A stretch of 64,000 bases of DNA from Chloroflexota bacterium (GCA_040902225.1 JBBDXT010000004.1:178060-242059), one strand, 5' to 3'; positions 24,040 through 33,128 are shown, counted from the stretch's first letter. The notes: generated from the letters alone by a model not told the origin. Translations and numbers: made by a program.

Positions 24040-24306
24040 ATGTCCGAGGGACACGACCCCGAACAGGCGATCGGGACCGTCACCCACTACTTCAGCCACC
24101 TCTCGGTGGCCGCCGTCGCTCTCACCGATGTACTGCGGGTGGGCGACCGCATCCACATCACGGGTCACACGACGAACGTGGAGCAGACCGTCGAGTCGAT
24201 GGAGGTCGATCACCAGAAGGTGGTGACCGCCGGCCCTGGAGACGACCTGGCGCTGGCCGTGGCGGACCATGTCAGGGACCACGACAAGGTCTACCGCGAA
24301 GCCTGA
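24040..24306 (+). CDS. Translation elongation factor-like protein (EF-Tu domain 2-like)
   Basis: An 88-residue stand-alone beta-barrel. EQAIGTVTHYFSHLSVAAVAL, VGDRIHITGHTTNVEQTVESMEVDH and the closing VADHVRDHDKVYREA are the conserved pattern of the small EF-like family, which resembles domain 2 of translational GTPases without the G domain. Function is not established. GGAGG lies 7-8 nt before the ATG, so this gene uses a normal Shine-Dalgarno start. Confidence 0.8.
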   Translation: MSEGHDPEQAIGTVTHYFSHLSVAAVALTDVLRVGDRIHITGHTTNVEQTVESMEVDHQKVVTAGPGDDLALAVADHVRDHDKVYREA

Positions 24307-24319
24307 CGACCACGCTCCA

Positions 24320-24691
24320 GTGACCGCCGCCGACCTGCTCGAGCAGCTGCGCCGCGCTGCCTTCGCGCTCCCCGAAGCCTGGGAGGATCATCCGTGGGGT
24401 GAATCGGTTGCCAAGGTCGGCAAGAAGGTGTTCGTCTTCTTCGGCTCGACCGATGGCGACGAGCCATTCGGCTTCAGCGTGAAGCTCCCGATCTCGAACG
24501 ACGAGGCACTCTCCATGCCGTTCACGGTGCCGACCGGCTACGGGCTCGATCGCGGCAACTGGGTCACGGTTCGGCCCCCCGATGATGTGCCGCTGGACCT
24601 GCTGCTGGCCTGGATCGAGGAGAGCTATCGCACGGTGGCACCGAAGGCGCTGGTGGCGCAGCTCGACGCGCCGGGGATGGGCCGGGGCTAA
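24320..24691 (+). CDS. MmcQ/YjbR-family DNA-binding-fold protein
   Basis: About 123 residues from the GTG at 24320. VTAADLLEQLRRAAFALPEAWEDHPWGESVAKVGKKVFVFFG, then FGFSVKLPISNDEALSM and NWVTVRPPDDVPLDLLLAWIEESYRTVAPKAL, match the MmcQ/YjbR (CyaY-like) family, whose members have a double-wing fold but no agreed function. The upstream ATG at 24269 would overlap the preceding gene by 38 bp and add residues without family similarity, so GTG is preferred. Confidence 0.78.
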   Translation: MTAADLLEQLRRAAFALPEAWEDHPWGESVAKVGKKVFVFFGSTDGDEPFGFSVKLPISNDEALSMPFTVPTGYGLDRGNWVTVRPPDDVPLDLLLAWIEESYRTVAPKALVAQLDAPGMGRG

Positions 24692-24713
24692 CGCTCTGGA
24701 GCTGCGCGATCGG

Positions 24714-25133
24714 CTACTCGTCGATCGCGATGACCTCGGCGCTCCAGGGGCAGAAGCGGTCGCCGGAGAGGGTGCCGTCCTCGACGTATGACGGCAGGCC
24801 GTCGCACACCTCGGTGGTGAAGTCGGCGAACTCCAGCGTATCCGGGTCGATGTGCCAGGAATAGCCGGTGTTCACCCCTCCGTCATCGCCGCGCACGATC
24901 AGCCCATTGGGGATGCGCGGAGCCTCCTCGCCGGCGAGGAGCCGGTGCGCGATCGCGATATCGGCCGCATCGGTGAGCTGGATGCGGTACTCCTCGTCGC
25001 CGACCTGGAGCGTGACGACCGTGGTCGCCGACGCCGGCGGCGATGGCGAGGGAGAGGTGGAGGCGCTGGGTGTGGCAGCCGAACAGGCGGCGAGCAGAGC
25101 GCACAGCAGCGCCCCGGAAACGAGGGGTCTCAT
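24714..25133 (-). CDS. Lipoprotein with BP74 N-terminal-like domain
   Basis: 139 residues from the ATG at 25133. The signal ends in LLAACSA (lipobox, Cys near residue 17), followed by a Ser/Pro linker. The mature part has EEYRIQLTDAADIAIAHRLLAGEE, IPNGLIVRG, NTGYSWHIDPDTLEFADF, CDGLPSYVED and RFCPWSAEV. This spacing (nG.iv, swhldP, CDG.P, CPW) is that of the BP74 N-terminal domain, found in exported proteins. Two cysteines probably form a disulfide. Function unknown. It is divergent from the DUF2330-type gene. Confidence 0.7.
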   Translation of the reverse strand: MRPLVSGALLCALLAACSAATPSASTSPSPSPPASATTVVTLQVGDEEYRIQLTDAADIAIAHRLLAGEEAPRIPNGLIVRGDDGGVNTGYSWHIDPDTLEFADFTTEVCDGLPSYVEDGTLSGDRFCPWSAEVIAIDE

Positions 25134-25228
25134 GGGCCTCCGGACGGTCCGGACCGTCCAGAAGTTCCGCGGAACTCTCGCGGTCGCCGGGCCGTCCTGC
25201 CGGGCAACCGAACCAGAGGACCCCAACC

Positions 25229-26284
25229 ATGCGTCGCCTCGCCGCCCCGATAGCCGCATTCGCATTCACCCTTGCACTCGCCGCGCCCACCCTGGCCTGC
25301 GGCGGCTTGATCGGCCCGAACGGCGCCGTCAACCTGCTGCGCACGACCACCCTGGCCGGCTATCACGACGGCGTCGAGCATTACATCACCGCATTTGAGT
25401 TCGCCGGGGGCGGCGGCGCGTTCGGCAGCATCGTCCCGCTGCCAGGCATCCCGACCAGCGTCGTGAAGGGAGGCGATTGGACCCTCCAGCGCCTGCTGCG
25501 CGAGACCGATCCTCAGCCAGACTTCTTTGCCGCAGCCGGCGCTGCCGAGTCACGCGCGCAGGTGCTGCAGCAGGTGCGCATCGATGCGCTCGACATCACC
25601 ATCCTGAAGGGTGGCGGCGCTGAGATCGGCGTCTGGGCCAAGGAGCACGGCTTCTCGCTCCCGCCCGATGCGCCCGAGGTGCTCGACTTCTATGCCGGGC
25701 GCTCTCCGATCTTCATGGCAGCCGCCTTCGACGCCGCCGCGGCCGCGGAGCGCGGCCAGGCGATCGGGGATGGAACACCGGTGCACCTGAGCATCCCGAC
25801 CGACAACCCCTGGGTCCCGTTGCGCATCCTGGCGCTGGGCAAGAGCGCGGCCGAGGCGGTTCAGGCCGATGTCTACCTGCTCACCGACGAGCATCCGGCT
25901 CTCCTGCCCGCTCCTGGCAGCAAGCTGGCCGCGGGTGGCCTGAACCTGACCCACAGCGATTCGGCCAGCGCCGAGCTTCTCGCCGATCTGCGCTCTGACA
26001 AGGGGATGGAGTGGGTGCCGGAGGACGCGTGGCTGACAAAGATCGAGATCGACGCCTCGGCGGGGAACCTGCGCTTCGACCTGGCAATCGACCCGACCGG
26101 GGCCGGCCAGCCGTCCCTGCGCGATGCCGGACTGGCCCCCTTCGGGCCGCTGCCGGCGCCGCCAACATGGACCCCGCTGTTCGTCATGCTGCTGGCCGTC
26201 TCGTCCGCGATCCCGTTGGGCGGCGCCTGGCTGCTGGCGCTGGGAACGCGCAACGGCGGCCGAGGCCGGCCGCTCGCCGGCTGA
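25229..26284 (+). CDS. DUF2330-type exported membrane-anchored protein
   Basis: 351 residues from the ATG at 25229: signal peptide (about 1-24) ending ACGG, immediately followed by GLIGPNGAVNLLRTTTLAGYHDGVEHYITAFEF, the typical mature start of DUF2330. The middle is an Ala-rich alpha/beta region. A C-terminal helix (PLFVMLLAVSSAIPLGGAWLLAL) with following Arg residues anchors it to the membrane. The longer frame from 25043 is rejected because it would place the signal peptide inside. GAGG lies upstream of the ATG. It is separated by only 3 bp from the cupredoxin gene, so the two are probably co-transcribed. Confidence 0.75.
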   Translation: MRRLAAPIAAFAFTLALAAPTLACGGLIGPNGAVNLLRTTTLAGYHDGVEHYITAFEFAGGGGAFGSIVPLPGIPTSVVKGGDWTLQRLLRETDPQPDFFAAAGAAESRAQVLQQVRIDALDITILKGGGAEIGVWAKEHGFSLPPDAPEVLDFYAGRSPIFMAAAFDAAAAAERGQAIGDGTPVHLSIPTDNPWVPLRILALGKSAAEAVQADVYLLTDEHPALLPAPGSKLAAGGLNLTHSDSASAELLADLRSDKGMEWVPEDAWLTKIEIDASAGNLRFDLAIDPTGAGQPSLRDAGLAPFGPLPAPPTWTPLFVMLLAVSSAIPLGGAWLLALGTRNGGRGRPLAG

Positions 26285-26287
26285 CCG

Positions 26288-26695
26288 ATGCGGAATCTCC
26301 CGGTGCGGTCGACGGCCCTCAGCCTGCTGCTCCTGGCAGGACTGGCCGCCGGCTGCAGCCCGGACATGTCGCCGCTGCGGGTGGAGATCCGGATCCATTA
26401 CTCGCAGTTCGAGCCGATCGCGCTCACGTTCCCACATGGGGTGGCCGTGACCTTTGTGCTCATCAACGACGACCCGATCGATCACGAGTGGCTGATCGGG
26501 GACGAGGCGTTCCACGAACGACATCGCGACGGTACGGAGCCGCAGCACGGGGATCGACCGACCGAGGTCTCTCTTCCTCCACTGACGTCGATCGAGACGA
26601 CGCTGACCTTCGACAGCCCGGGCACGATGGACTACATCTGTCACTTCCCCGGGCACGAGAAGTACGGGATGGTTGGGACGCTGACCGTCACCTAG
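26288..26695 (+). CDS. Cupredoxin-domain lipoprotein
   Basis: 135 residues. The signal ends in a lipobox-like LAAGCSP (Cys near 23). The mature part is a plastocyanin-like sandwich: a VEIRIHYSQFEPIALTFPHGVAVTF strand pair, the first ligand His in IDHEWLIG, and the C-terminal loop YICHFPGHEKYGM supplying Cys, His and Met. These are the four ligands of a type 1 blue copper site, so an electron-transfer or copper-binding role at the outer face of the membrane is likely. It directly follows the DUF2330-type gene. Confidence 0.85.
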   Translation: MRNLPVRSTALSLLLLAGLAAGCSPDMSPLRVEIRIHYSQFEPIALTFPHGVAVTFVLINDDPIDHEWLIGDEAFHERHRDGTEPQHGDRPTEVSLPPLTSIETTLTFDSPGTMDYICHFPGHEKYGMVGTLTVT

Positions 26696-27475
26696 CTAGA
26701 CCGGAGTCGCGGGGACTCCCAGCAGGGTCGGCAGCAGGTTGCCGAAGAAGAATCCGGCAATGCCGGCGAAGGCGCCGAGGACCAGGATCTCGAGGCCGGA
26801 TCGCAGCCACGCCTGCCGCGTCCATCGGCTCTTGAGCACGCCGATCCCGAACAGCACGCCGCCGCTGGCCACGACCGCGGCCCAAATCGCGACCTCGATC
26901 GGCAAAACCAGGTACACAAGCACCGGCACCAGCGCCCCCAGGCCGAAGCTGGTCCCCATCACCAACGCGCCCTGCATCGGGCTCCCCTCCGCGTGCTCGC
27001 CAGTGAGGCCCAGCTCCTTCTCAACCATCGTCTTGAGCAGCACGTCGGAATGCGCCGCGATGGTCCCGGCCACGGCCGAGGCCTCCTCGCGAGGCAGGCC
27101 ATCCTCCTCGAACATGTAGGCCATCTCGGCTTCGGCCTCGCCGGGGCGTTCCGCGACCTCCTCGCGTTCGCCGGCGATTTGAGCCACAAAGATCTCGCGC
27201 TGGCTCTTGCTGCTCATGTACTCGCCGGCGGCCATGCTGAAGACACCCGCGAGGCCGGTGGCGATGCCGGCGATCAGCACCGGAACGCGATCCGCGGAGG
27301 CGCCCGCGACGGTGCTCACCACCGCCAGGGTGCTGACCAGCCCGTCCTGCGCCCCAAAGATCGCCTCGCGGATCTCACCGAGCAGGCTTGCCTTGCGCCG
27401 CTCATCGGCGAGGTGATCTCGGACCCAGCTGCGGTCGAAATCTACGGCGGGCGTGCCTGGGGGTGGTGACTGCAT
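26696..27475 (-). CDS. VIT1/CCC1-family metal transporter
   Basis: 259 residues. LGEIREAIFGAQDGLVSTLAVVSTVAGAS is the signature first helix of the VIT1/CCC1 family. SMAAGEYMSSKSQREIF is the second-helix motif. The acidic cytosolic helix pair that binds transported iron or manganese follows (EREEVAERPGEAEAEMAYMFEEDGLPREEA). Three more helices (about residues 165-250) complete the protein. Bacterial members export or store Fe(II)/Mn(II). ATG 27475 is chosen because TACGAT stands 6 nt upstream; a farther start at 27541 would add a Cys/Asp-rich leader. The 3' end abuts the convergent cupredoxin gene. Confidence 0.87.
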   Translation of the reverse strand: MQSPPPGTPAVDFDRSWVRDHLADERRKASLLGEIREAIFGAQDGLVSTLAVVSTVAGASADRVPVLIAGIATGLAGVFSMAAGEYMSSKSQREIFVAQIAGEREEVAERPGEAEAEMAYMFEEDGLPREEASAVAGTIAAHSDVLLKTMVEKELGLTGEHAEGSPMQGALVMGTSFGLGALVPVLVYLVLPIEVAIWAAVVASGGVLFGIGVLKSRWTRQAWLRSGLEILVLGAFAGIAGFFFGNLLPTLLGVPATPV

Positions 27476-27565
27476 GCCTTGATCGTACCGGAGGCCGGGA
27501 ACGAGCGGGTCAACTCCTGCGTCCCGGTCACACATACGCAAGATGTAGCCCAGGAGGACGGACCG

Positions 27566-28459
27566 ATGCCCAACGCCAATCGGCGCTTCACGCGTCCCTT
27601 GTCCGTGAGAACGCTGGCGATCCTGAGTCTGCTGATGGTTGCGTCCATCGTCGCCGCCTGCGCTGCGGCCAGCGGGCCGGGTGCTGCGCCCGGCGACGGC
27701 CGAGATCTCGGCGGTGGGCCGGTCACCGGCGGCACCGACGAAGGCGGCAACGGCGAACAGCCCGCCAGCCTCGCCGACCAGAAGATCATCAAGACCGGAG
27801 AGATCAGCATCGAGGTGCCCGATGTCGCCAGGGCGTTGGCCCGCGTGCGCGCTATGGCCCTCCAGCTCGACGGATACGTGGGCGGCTCACAGGCTGGGAC
27901 CCGGGACGAGGCGGCGACGCTGACGTTGCGCATCCCCGCCGATCGGTTCGAGGATGCCCTCGCGCGTCTGCACGAGCTCGACGGTGACGTCGTCGTCGAG
28001 GCAACCAACGAGCAGGACGTGACCTCGGCGGTGGTGGACCTCGAGGCCAGGATCGCGAACCTGCAGGCCTCTGAGACCCAGTACCGCTCCCTGTTGAGCA
28101 AGGCGGTCAAGATCGAGGACATCCTGGCTGTTCAGACCCGGCTTGACGACGTTCGCGGCCAGATCGAGCAGCTTCAGGCACAGCATAAGGAGCTCAGTGG
28201 GCTGGCCGACCTCTCCACCCTGCATGTGACGCTGATTCCCAGCGCGCTGCAGCAGGCTGCTGGCAGCTGGGATCCCGGCAAAACGGTTGCGGACGCCTTC
28301 GCGGCGCTGGTAGCCGTTGGTCAGGGCGTCGGGAACGGCGCGATCTGGTTCGTGATCGTGTGGCTGCCCGCCCTTATCGCGCTGGGGCTCCTGGTCCTGC
28401 TGGTCATGCGCCTGTTCCCTGGCCTGCGCAACCGGATCAGCCGCGCTCCGAAGGCCTGA
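27566..28459 (+). CDS. DUF4349-domain lipoprotein
   Basis: 297 residues from the ATG at 27566, which has AGGAGG 8 nt upstream. The lipobox is SIVAAC, followed by a Gly-rich linker. The DUF4349 core reads KIIKTGEISIEVPDVARALARVRAMALQLDGYVGGS, with RIPADRFEDALARLHELD and VVDLEARIANLQASETQYRSLL. A coiled coil (DVRGQIEQLQAQHKEL) follows, and a C-terminal helix (WFVIVWLPALIALGLLVLLVM) crosses the membrane. Anchored at both ends, it could form an envelope scaffold. The 3' end overlaps the convergent bioY by 23 bp. Confidence 0.82.
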   Translation: MPNANRRFTRPLSVRTLAILSLLMVASIVAACAAASGPGAAPGDGRDLGGGPVTGGTDEGGNGEQPASLADQKIIKTGEISIEVPDVARALARVRAMALQLDGYVGGSQAGTRDEAATLTLRIPADRFEDALARLHELDGDVVVEATNEQDVTSAVVDLEARIANLQASETQYRSLLSKAVKIEDILAVQTRLDDVRGQIEQLQAQHKELSGLADLSTLHVTLIPSALQQAAGSWDPGKTVADAFAALVAVGQGVGNGAIWFVIVWLPALIALGLLVLLVMRLFPGLRNRISRAPKA

Positions 28460-29051
28460 CGGCGCGCCAGGCCAGGGGCAGGAGCGCTGCGGCAGCCGCG
28501 ATCTTGATCAGGTCCCACGGGACGAAGTCGAGCGCGCCGACCCGTAAGGCAGTGGCCAGGTCAAGCCCCGCGATCGCCATCAGGGCCGGCACGCCGACGG
28601 CGTAGATGGCGAGGTTGCCGAGCACCATGAGCCCGATCGTCGAGGCGGGCGACCGATCCCAGCCGCGCTCGGCGAGCCAGCCGACCAGTGCCCCGGCCAG
28701 GATGAAGCCACCCAGGTAGCCGACGCTGAATCTCAGCGCCCCGTCGGCGGCAAGCCCCGACGACCCATCGGCGAAGACGCCCAGCCCCGCCGCCCCGAGC
28801 GCGACATACAGCAGCATCGAGGCCAGGCCCAGCCGTGCGCCGAGGGCTGTGCCGACCAGCAGCACCGCGGCCGTCTGGAAGGTATACGGCACCAGCGGGT
28901 TCCAGGGCGCGAACCACACGATCTGGGCCGAGATGGCGGTGAGGCCCGCCCCGCCGCCGACCAGGAGCGAGGCGCGTAGCCATCGGGCCGCCTCGCTCGA
29001 ACCGATCGCCGGGACAGCGACATCGGCCAGGGTTGCGGCGCGACTGGTCAT
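28437..29051 (-). CDS. bioY: BioY biotin transporter (ECF substrate-binding component)
   Basis: 204 residues with six hydrophobic segments. VPYTFQTAAVLLVGTALGARLGLASMLLYVALGAAGLGVFADG is the family hallmark: the P-x-T-x-Q-T motif and the G-A-x-x-G helix. RFSVGYLGGFILAGALVGWLAERGW and FVPWDLIKIAAAAALLPLAWR (the DxxK motif) follow. BioY binds biotin and works alone or with the shared EcfAT module, which is not in this window. ATG 29051 is preferred to the GTG at 29060 because GAGGAG lies 8 nt before it. Confidence 0.9.
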   Translation of the reverse strand: MTSRAATLADVAVPAIGSSEAARWLRASLLVGGGAGLTAISAQIVWFAPWNPLVPYTFQTAAVLLVGTALGARLGLASMLLYVALGAAGLGVFADGSSGLAADGALRFSVGYLGGFILAGALVGWLAERGWDRSPASTIGLMVLGNLAIYAVGVPALMAIAGLDLATALRVGALDFVPWDLIKIAAAAALLPLAWRAVRPSERG

Positions 29052-29130
29052 GGGCGTCACTCCTCGTGCAGGTGCCTCCAGGGGAGCGATGGTACCGCGC
29101 CGATGGCCCTCGGATGCGCCTCGGCTGCGC

Positions 29131-29178
29131 TACACTGCGACCGTCCTTTAAGCCCGGCACTGCGATGCCGGAAAGGAG
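29131..29178 (+). promoter_or_regulatory. PyrR-type RNA leader of carAB with promoter
   Basis: TACACT (29131-29136) is a likely -10. Starting about 8 nt on, CCTTT (29145-29149) pairs with AAAGG (29172-29176). AAGC is an internal bulge, CCGGCA (29154-29159) pairs with TGCCGG (29166-29171), and the loop is CTGCGA. The hexaloop fits the CNGNGA consensus and the flank fits the CCTTTAA consensus of PyrR-binding hairpins. The lower stem contains the AAAGGAG Shine-Dalgarno site of carA, so PyrR with UMP would block translation. No terminator is seen. Confidence 0.75.
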
Positions 29179-29184
29179 CGATCT

Positions 29185-30339
29185 TTGCGCACAAGCCTGA
29201 CCCGCGAACCCACGACGCCACCCGCCACCGAGCGGTCGGCGTCGTTTTTCGTGCCGGGGATCCTCGCGCTCGAGGGCGGGACGCTCTTCCGTGGCCGCCT
29301 GCGCGGCGCCTTACGCTCGGCAGAGGGCGACCTGATCTTCTCGACGGCCGCCTCCGGCTGGGGCGAGATCCTGACCGATCCCTCGTACGCGGGCCAGATC
29401 GTGGTCCTCACCCATCCGATGGTCGGCAGCTACCGGATCGATCCGGACGAGCTCGAGTCCGACCGGGTGCATCCCAGGGCCGTCATTGTCACCCGGCTGG
29501 TGACGCCACCGACTGGCCCGGGTCGCTCGTTCGAGGAGCTGCTGATCGAGGCCGGCATTCCGGCACTCGAGGGGATCGACACGCGCGCCCTGACGCTCGA
29601 GCTGCGGCGCGGCGCGGCGCGCAAGGCGGTCATTCGCGCCGCCACCGATGACGCGGGGGCGACCGAGCAGGCGAGGCAGATCGTCGGTTGGGAGGCGGTC
29701 GACCACGTCGCGGCGGTCTCGACGCGCGCGTCGTACCGCCTTGCAGCGGCTGGCACCCGTCGCGGGCATGCGACCCTCATCGACTTCGGCGTGAAGCGGT
29801 CGCTCCTGCGCGCCCTCACCGAGCGTGGCCTGGAGGTCGAGGTGCTGCCTCACGACGCCACCGCCACGGACGTGGCCGCCACCGAACCGGACCTCGTGGT
29901 CCTCTCGCCGGGCCCGGGCGATCCCTCGCGCATGGCGCCCCAGATCGAGACGGCGCAGCAGCTGGCAGAACGGGCGGTGGCGGGCGGTCCGCCCGTTCTG
30001 GGGATCTGCCTCGGCCATCAGCTCCTGGCCCTTGCCGCGGGGGCAGAAACGCGCCGCCTGGCGGTCGGGCATCACGGCGGCAACCACGCCGTGCTCGAGC
30101 TGGCCACCGGTCGCGTGGACATCGGTGCCCACAACCACGAGGTCGAGGTCCTCGACGGTCCGATGCTGGCGGCTGGCGGCTACCGGGTCAGCCACCGGGA
30201 TCTCAACGACGGAACGGTCGAGGGGCTGTTGCATGCCTCGGGCCGGATCGCATCGGTCCAGTTCCACCCGGAGGGGGCTCCCGGACCGATCGACGCGGCG
30301 CGGGTCTTCGACGTGGCAGTCAACGGGGTCACGGCATGA
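29185..30339 (+). CDS. carA: Carbamoyl-phosphate synthase small subunit (glutamine amidotransferase)
   Basis: 384 residues from a TTG at 29185, 6 nt after GGAG. The N-terminal CarA domain reads ALEGGTLFRGRLRGALRSAEGDLIFSTAASGWGEILTDPSYAGQIVVLTHPMVGSY. The class I amidotransferase domain has LVVLSPGPGDPSRM, GICLGHQLLALAAGA with the nucleophilic Cys, and the FHPEGAPGPIDA His/Glu. It hydrolyses glutamine and passes ammonia to CarB for pyrimidine (and arginine) synthesis. Translation is probably controlled by the PyrR-type hairpin that masks its ribosome-binding site. The stop overlaps carB (ATGA). Confidence 0.93.
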   Translation: MRTSLTREPTTPPATERSASFFVPGILALEGGTLFRGRLRGALRSAEGDLIFSTAASGWGEILTDPSYAGQIVVLTHPMVGSYRIDPDELESDRVHPRAVIVTRLVTPPTGPGRSFEELLIEAGIPALEGIDTRALTLELRRGAARKAVIRAATDDAGATEQARQIVGWEAVDHVAAVSTRASYRLAAAGTRRGHATLIDFGVKRSLLRALTERGLEVEVLPHDATATDVAATEPDLVVLSPGPGDPSRMAPQIETAQQLAERAVAGGPPVLGICLGHQLLALAAGAETRRLAVGHHGGNHAVLELATGRVDIGAHNHEVEVLDGPMLAAGGYRVSHRDLNDGTVEGLLHASGRIASVQFHPEGAPGPIDAARVFDVAVNGVTA

Positions 30340-33128
30340 CGCCGCGCAAGGTCCTGGTAATCGGCTCGGGGCCGATCGTCATCGGCCAGGCGGCGGAGTT
30401 CGACTACGCCGGCGTGCAGGCCTGCCTGGCGCTGCGCGGCGAGGGCGTGGAGACGGTGCTCGTCAATTCGAATCCAGCCACCGTCATGACCGATCCGGAC
30501 GTGGGTGGCACCGTGGTGATCGGGCCGTTGACGGTTGACCATCTGGAGCGGGTCATCGCCGAGCACCGGCCCGATGCGCTGCTGCCGACCCTTGGCGGGC
30601 AGACGGGCCTGAACCTTGCCGTCGCGCTCGACGATGCCGGCGTCCTGGAGCGCTACGGCGTGCGAGTCCTCGGAACGCCGCTGGCGGCCGTGCGCGCGGC
30701 GGAGGATCGAGGCGGCTTCCGCGACCTGGTGACGCGGATCGGGGAGCCAGTGCCGGAGAGCGCCGTGGTGGAGACGATCGAGGACGGCCTGCGCTTCGTC
30801 GAGGAGCTGGGCGCCCCGGTGGTGGTGCGGCCAGCGTTCACGCTTGGCGGCGGCGGGGGCGGCTTCGCGTCCACGCCTGAGCAGGCGCGGGCGCGTCTGA
30901 CGACCGGGCTGGCGGCGAGCCCCATCGGCCAGGTCCTGGTCGAGCGCAGCCTGCTGGGCTGGTACGAGATCGAGTTCGAGGTGCTGCGAGACGCCTCCGA
31001 CACGGCGATCGCCATCTGCGGCATGGAGAACCTCGACCCGATGGGCGTGCACACCGGCGACTCGATCGTGGTCGCTCCGATCCAGACGCTGCCCGATCCG
31101 CTCGTCCAGCAGCTGCGGCGCTGCGCGCTGAAGATCGTGCGCGAGCTGCGGCTGGAGGGCGGCTGCAACGTGCAGTTGGCGGTGCGGCCTGACGGCCGAG
31201 ACTACCGTGTCATCGAGGTCAACCCGCGGGTCAGCCGTTCGTCCGCGCTGGCCAGCAAGGCGACCGGTTACCCGATAGCGCGGGTGGCCGCCCTCATCGC
31301 GCTCGGTAAGCGGCTGCACGAGCTCCCGAACCCGGCCACCGGGTCGGGGAGCGCCGCCTTCGAGCCGGCCGTCGACTACGTGGTCGTCAAGCTGCCGCGC
31401 TGGCCGTTCGACAAGTTCCCGGACGCGGATCGTTCGCTGGGGATCCAGATGAAGGCGACCGGCGAGGCGATGGCGATCGACCGCGAGTTCGGCACGGCGC
31501 TCCTCAAGGCGATCCGCTCCCTTGAGCCGCGGGGACACGGATGGCTGTGGGAAGACCCGGCATGGGGCCTCTCCCATCGGCCTCCGAACGACCTCGCCTC
31601 CTTCCTGGAACCAACCGATACGCGCCTGTGGAGGTTGGTTGCCCTCCTGCGCCATGGCTGGACCGATGCCGCCGGGCTGAGCGAGGCGACCGGGATCGCG
31701 CCGTGGTTCAGTGAGCGGTTGGCGGAGCTGGTCGAGGCAGAACGGAGCCTTGTCGGCATGCCGCTCCTCGAGGCCAAGCAGCTCGGCTTCGGCGACGCCG
31801 ACATCGCGACCCTCTCCGGCGTGCCGGCGGTGGCGGTGCGGCGCGCGCGCGTTCGCGCGGGGATCCGCCCCGCGTATCGGCGGGTGGACACCTGCGCCGG
31901 AGAGTTCCCGGCCGAGACGCCGTACTTCTACTCCTCGCACACCACGCCCGAGGTTGCGCCCCCGACCGATCGTCGCAGCGTGATCGTGGTCGGCTCCGGG
32001 CCGATCCGCATCGGGCAGGGCATCGAGTTCGACTACTGCTCGGTACGAGCCGCCTGGGCAATCCGAGAGATGGGCCTCGACGCCGTCGTAATCAACAACA
32101 ACCCGGAGACCGTGTCGACCGATTACGACGCCTGCTCGCGCCTCTACTTCGAGCCGCTTGACGCCGAGAGCGTGCTCGACGTGATCGACCACGAGCGGGC
32201 ACTCACCGGCGAACCGCCTCACGTGGTGCTCACCTTCGGGGGGCAGACGGCCATCGACCTGGCCAAGGAGCTGGCATACGCCGATGTGCCGATCGCCGGG
32301 CTCACGGCCCAGGCGATCGAGCTGACCGAGGACCGGGAGCGCTTCGCCACGCTCCTCGATGAGCTCGCGATCGAGGGGCCGCGCGGGCGGCTGGCCGCCG
32401 ACGAGAGGGAGCTGCGCTCCATCGTCGGCGTGCTCGGGCTGCCGGTCATCGTCCGGCCGTCATGGGTGATTGGCGGGCGCGGGATCGCGGTGCTACGGAG
32501 CGAGGATGATGTCACGGGGCAACTGGCGACCGAGATCGGCTGGCCGCTGCGGGTGGACCCGATGGTCGACGGGGTCGAGCTGGACGTGGACGTCATCAGC
32601 GATGGGCAGAACTGGTGCGTGCCGGGGATCCTGGAGCAGCTCGACCCTCCCGGTGTTCACTCCGGAGACTCGGTCGCGGTCCTCCCGCCCCAGCGCATCT
32701 CGCGGCAGGTGCAAGTGGCAGCGGCCGAAACGGCCGGGCGCATCGCCCTGCGCCTTGGGGTGCGCGGGATCCTGAACGTGCAGATGATCGTGTCCGATGA
32801 CCGGATCGTGGTGATCGAGGCCAATCCGCGTGCCAGCCGAACGGTGCCGATCGTGGCCAAGGCGACCGGTCGTGACGTGGTCGCCGCCGCGGTGCGCTGC
32901 GCGCTCGGCGCGACGTTGGCGGAGGTGCGCTGGCAGCCGGGCCTCGCGGCGGACGCTCCGCTGGTCGCGGTCAAGACGCCGATCGGCTCACTCTGGCGCC
33001 TGCCGGGCGTGGATACGGCGCTCGGTCCGGAGATGCGTTCGACCGGGGAGGTGCTCGGGCTGGCGCCTGACTACGCAGGGGCCATGGCGGCCGCGGAAGC
33101 AGCGGCGTTGGCGCACTCGGCGCCCTGA
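30336..33128 (+). CDS. carB: Carbamoyl-phosphate synthase large subunit lacking the C-terminal regulatory domain
   Basis: 930 residues from the ATG at 30336. The first synthetase half has VLVIGSGPIVIGQAAEFDYAG, TLGGQTGLNLAV and an ATP-grasp domain (VVVRPAFTLGGGGGGFAS, VIEVNPRVSRSSALASKATGYPIA). The oligomerisation region follows, then the second half, IVVGSGPIRIGQGIEFDYCSV with LPVIVRPSWVIGGRGI and VIEANPRASRTVPIVAKATG. The protein ends soon after EMRSTGEVLGLAPDYAGAMAAAEA. Full-length CarB (about 1070 residues) continues with a roughly 140-residue MGS-like domain that binds UMP and ornithine. That domain is absent, and the next gene starts 8 bp away. Allosteric control is therefore probably missing. 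Confidence 0.93.
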   Translation: MTPRKVLVIGSGPIVIGQAAEFDYAGVQACLALRGEGVETVLVNSNPATVMTDPDVGGTVVIGPLTVDHLERVIAEHRPDALLPTLGGQTGLNLAVALDDAGVLERYGVRVLGTPLAAVRAAEDRGGFRDLVTRIGEPVPESAVVETIEDGLRFVEELGAPVVVRPAFTLGGGGGGFASTPEQARARLTTGLAASPIGQVLVERSLLGWYEIEFEVLRDASDTAIAICGMENLDPMGVHTGDSIVVAPIQTLPDPLVQQLRRCALKIVRELRLEGGCNVQLAVRPDGRDYRVIEVNPRVSRSSALASKATGYPIARVAALIALGKRLHELPNPATGSGSAAFEPAVDYVVVKLPRWPFDKFPDADRSLGIQMKATGEAMAIDREFGTALLKAIRSLEPRGHGWLWEDPAWGLSHRPPNDLASFLEPTDTRLWRLVALLRHGWTDAAGLSEATGIAPWFSERLAELVEAERSLVGMPLLEAKQLGFGDADIATLSGVPAVAVRRARVRAGIRPAYRRVDTCAGEFPAETPYFYSSHTTPEVAPPTDRRSVIVVGSGPIRIGQGIEFDYCSVRAAWAIREMGLDAVVINNNPETVSTDYDACSRLYFEPLDAESVLDVIDHERALTGEPPHVVLTFGGQTAIDLAKELAYADVPIAGLTAQAIELTEDRERFATLLDELAIEGPRGRLAADERELRSIVGVLGLPVIVRPSWVIGGRGIAVLRSEDDVTGQLATEIGWPLRVDPMVDGVELDVDVISDGQNWCVPGILEQLDPPGVHSGDSVAVLPPQRISRQVQVAAAETAGRIALRLGVRGILNVQMIVSDDRIVVIEANPRASRTVPIVAKATGRDVVAAAVRCALGATLAEVRWQPGLAADAPLVAVKTPIGSLWRLPGVDTALGPEMRSTGEVLGLAPDYAGAMAAAEAAALAHSAP

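Noticed and set aside
29688-30335. 648-bp N-terminal extension of carB inside carA
   Set aside because: The first 216 residues are an Arg/Gly/Pro-rich alternative frame of carA; conserved CarB sequence begins at the ATG at 30336.
30180-32222. Open frame of 680 codons antisense to carB
   Set aside because: It mirrors codon structure of a high-GC gene; carB is unambiguous by motifs, and the antisense frame has no domain or start signal.
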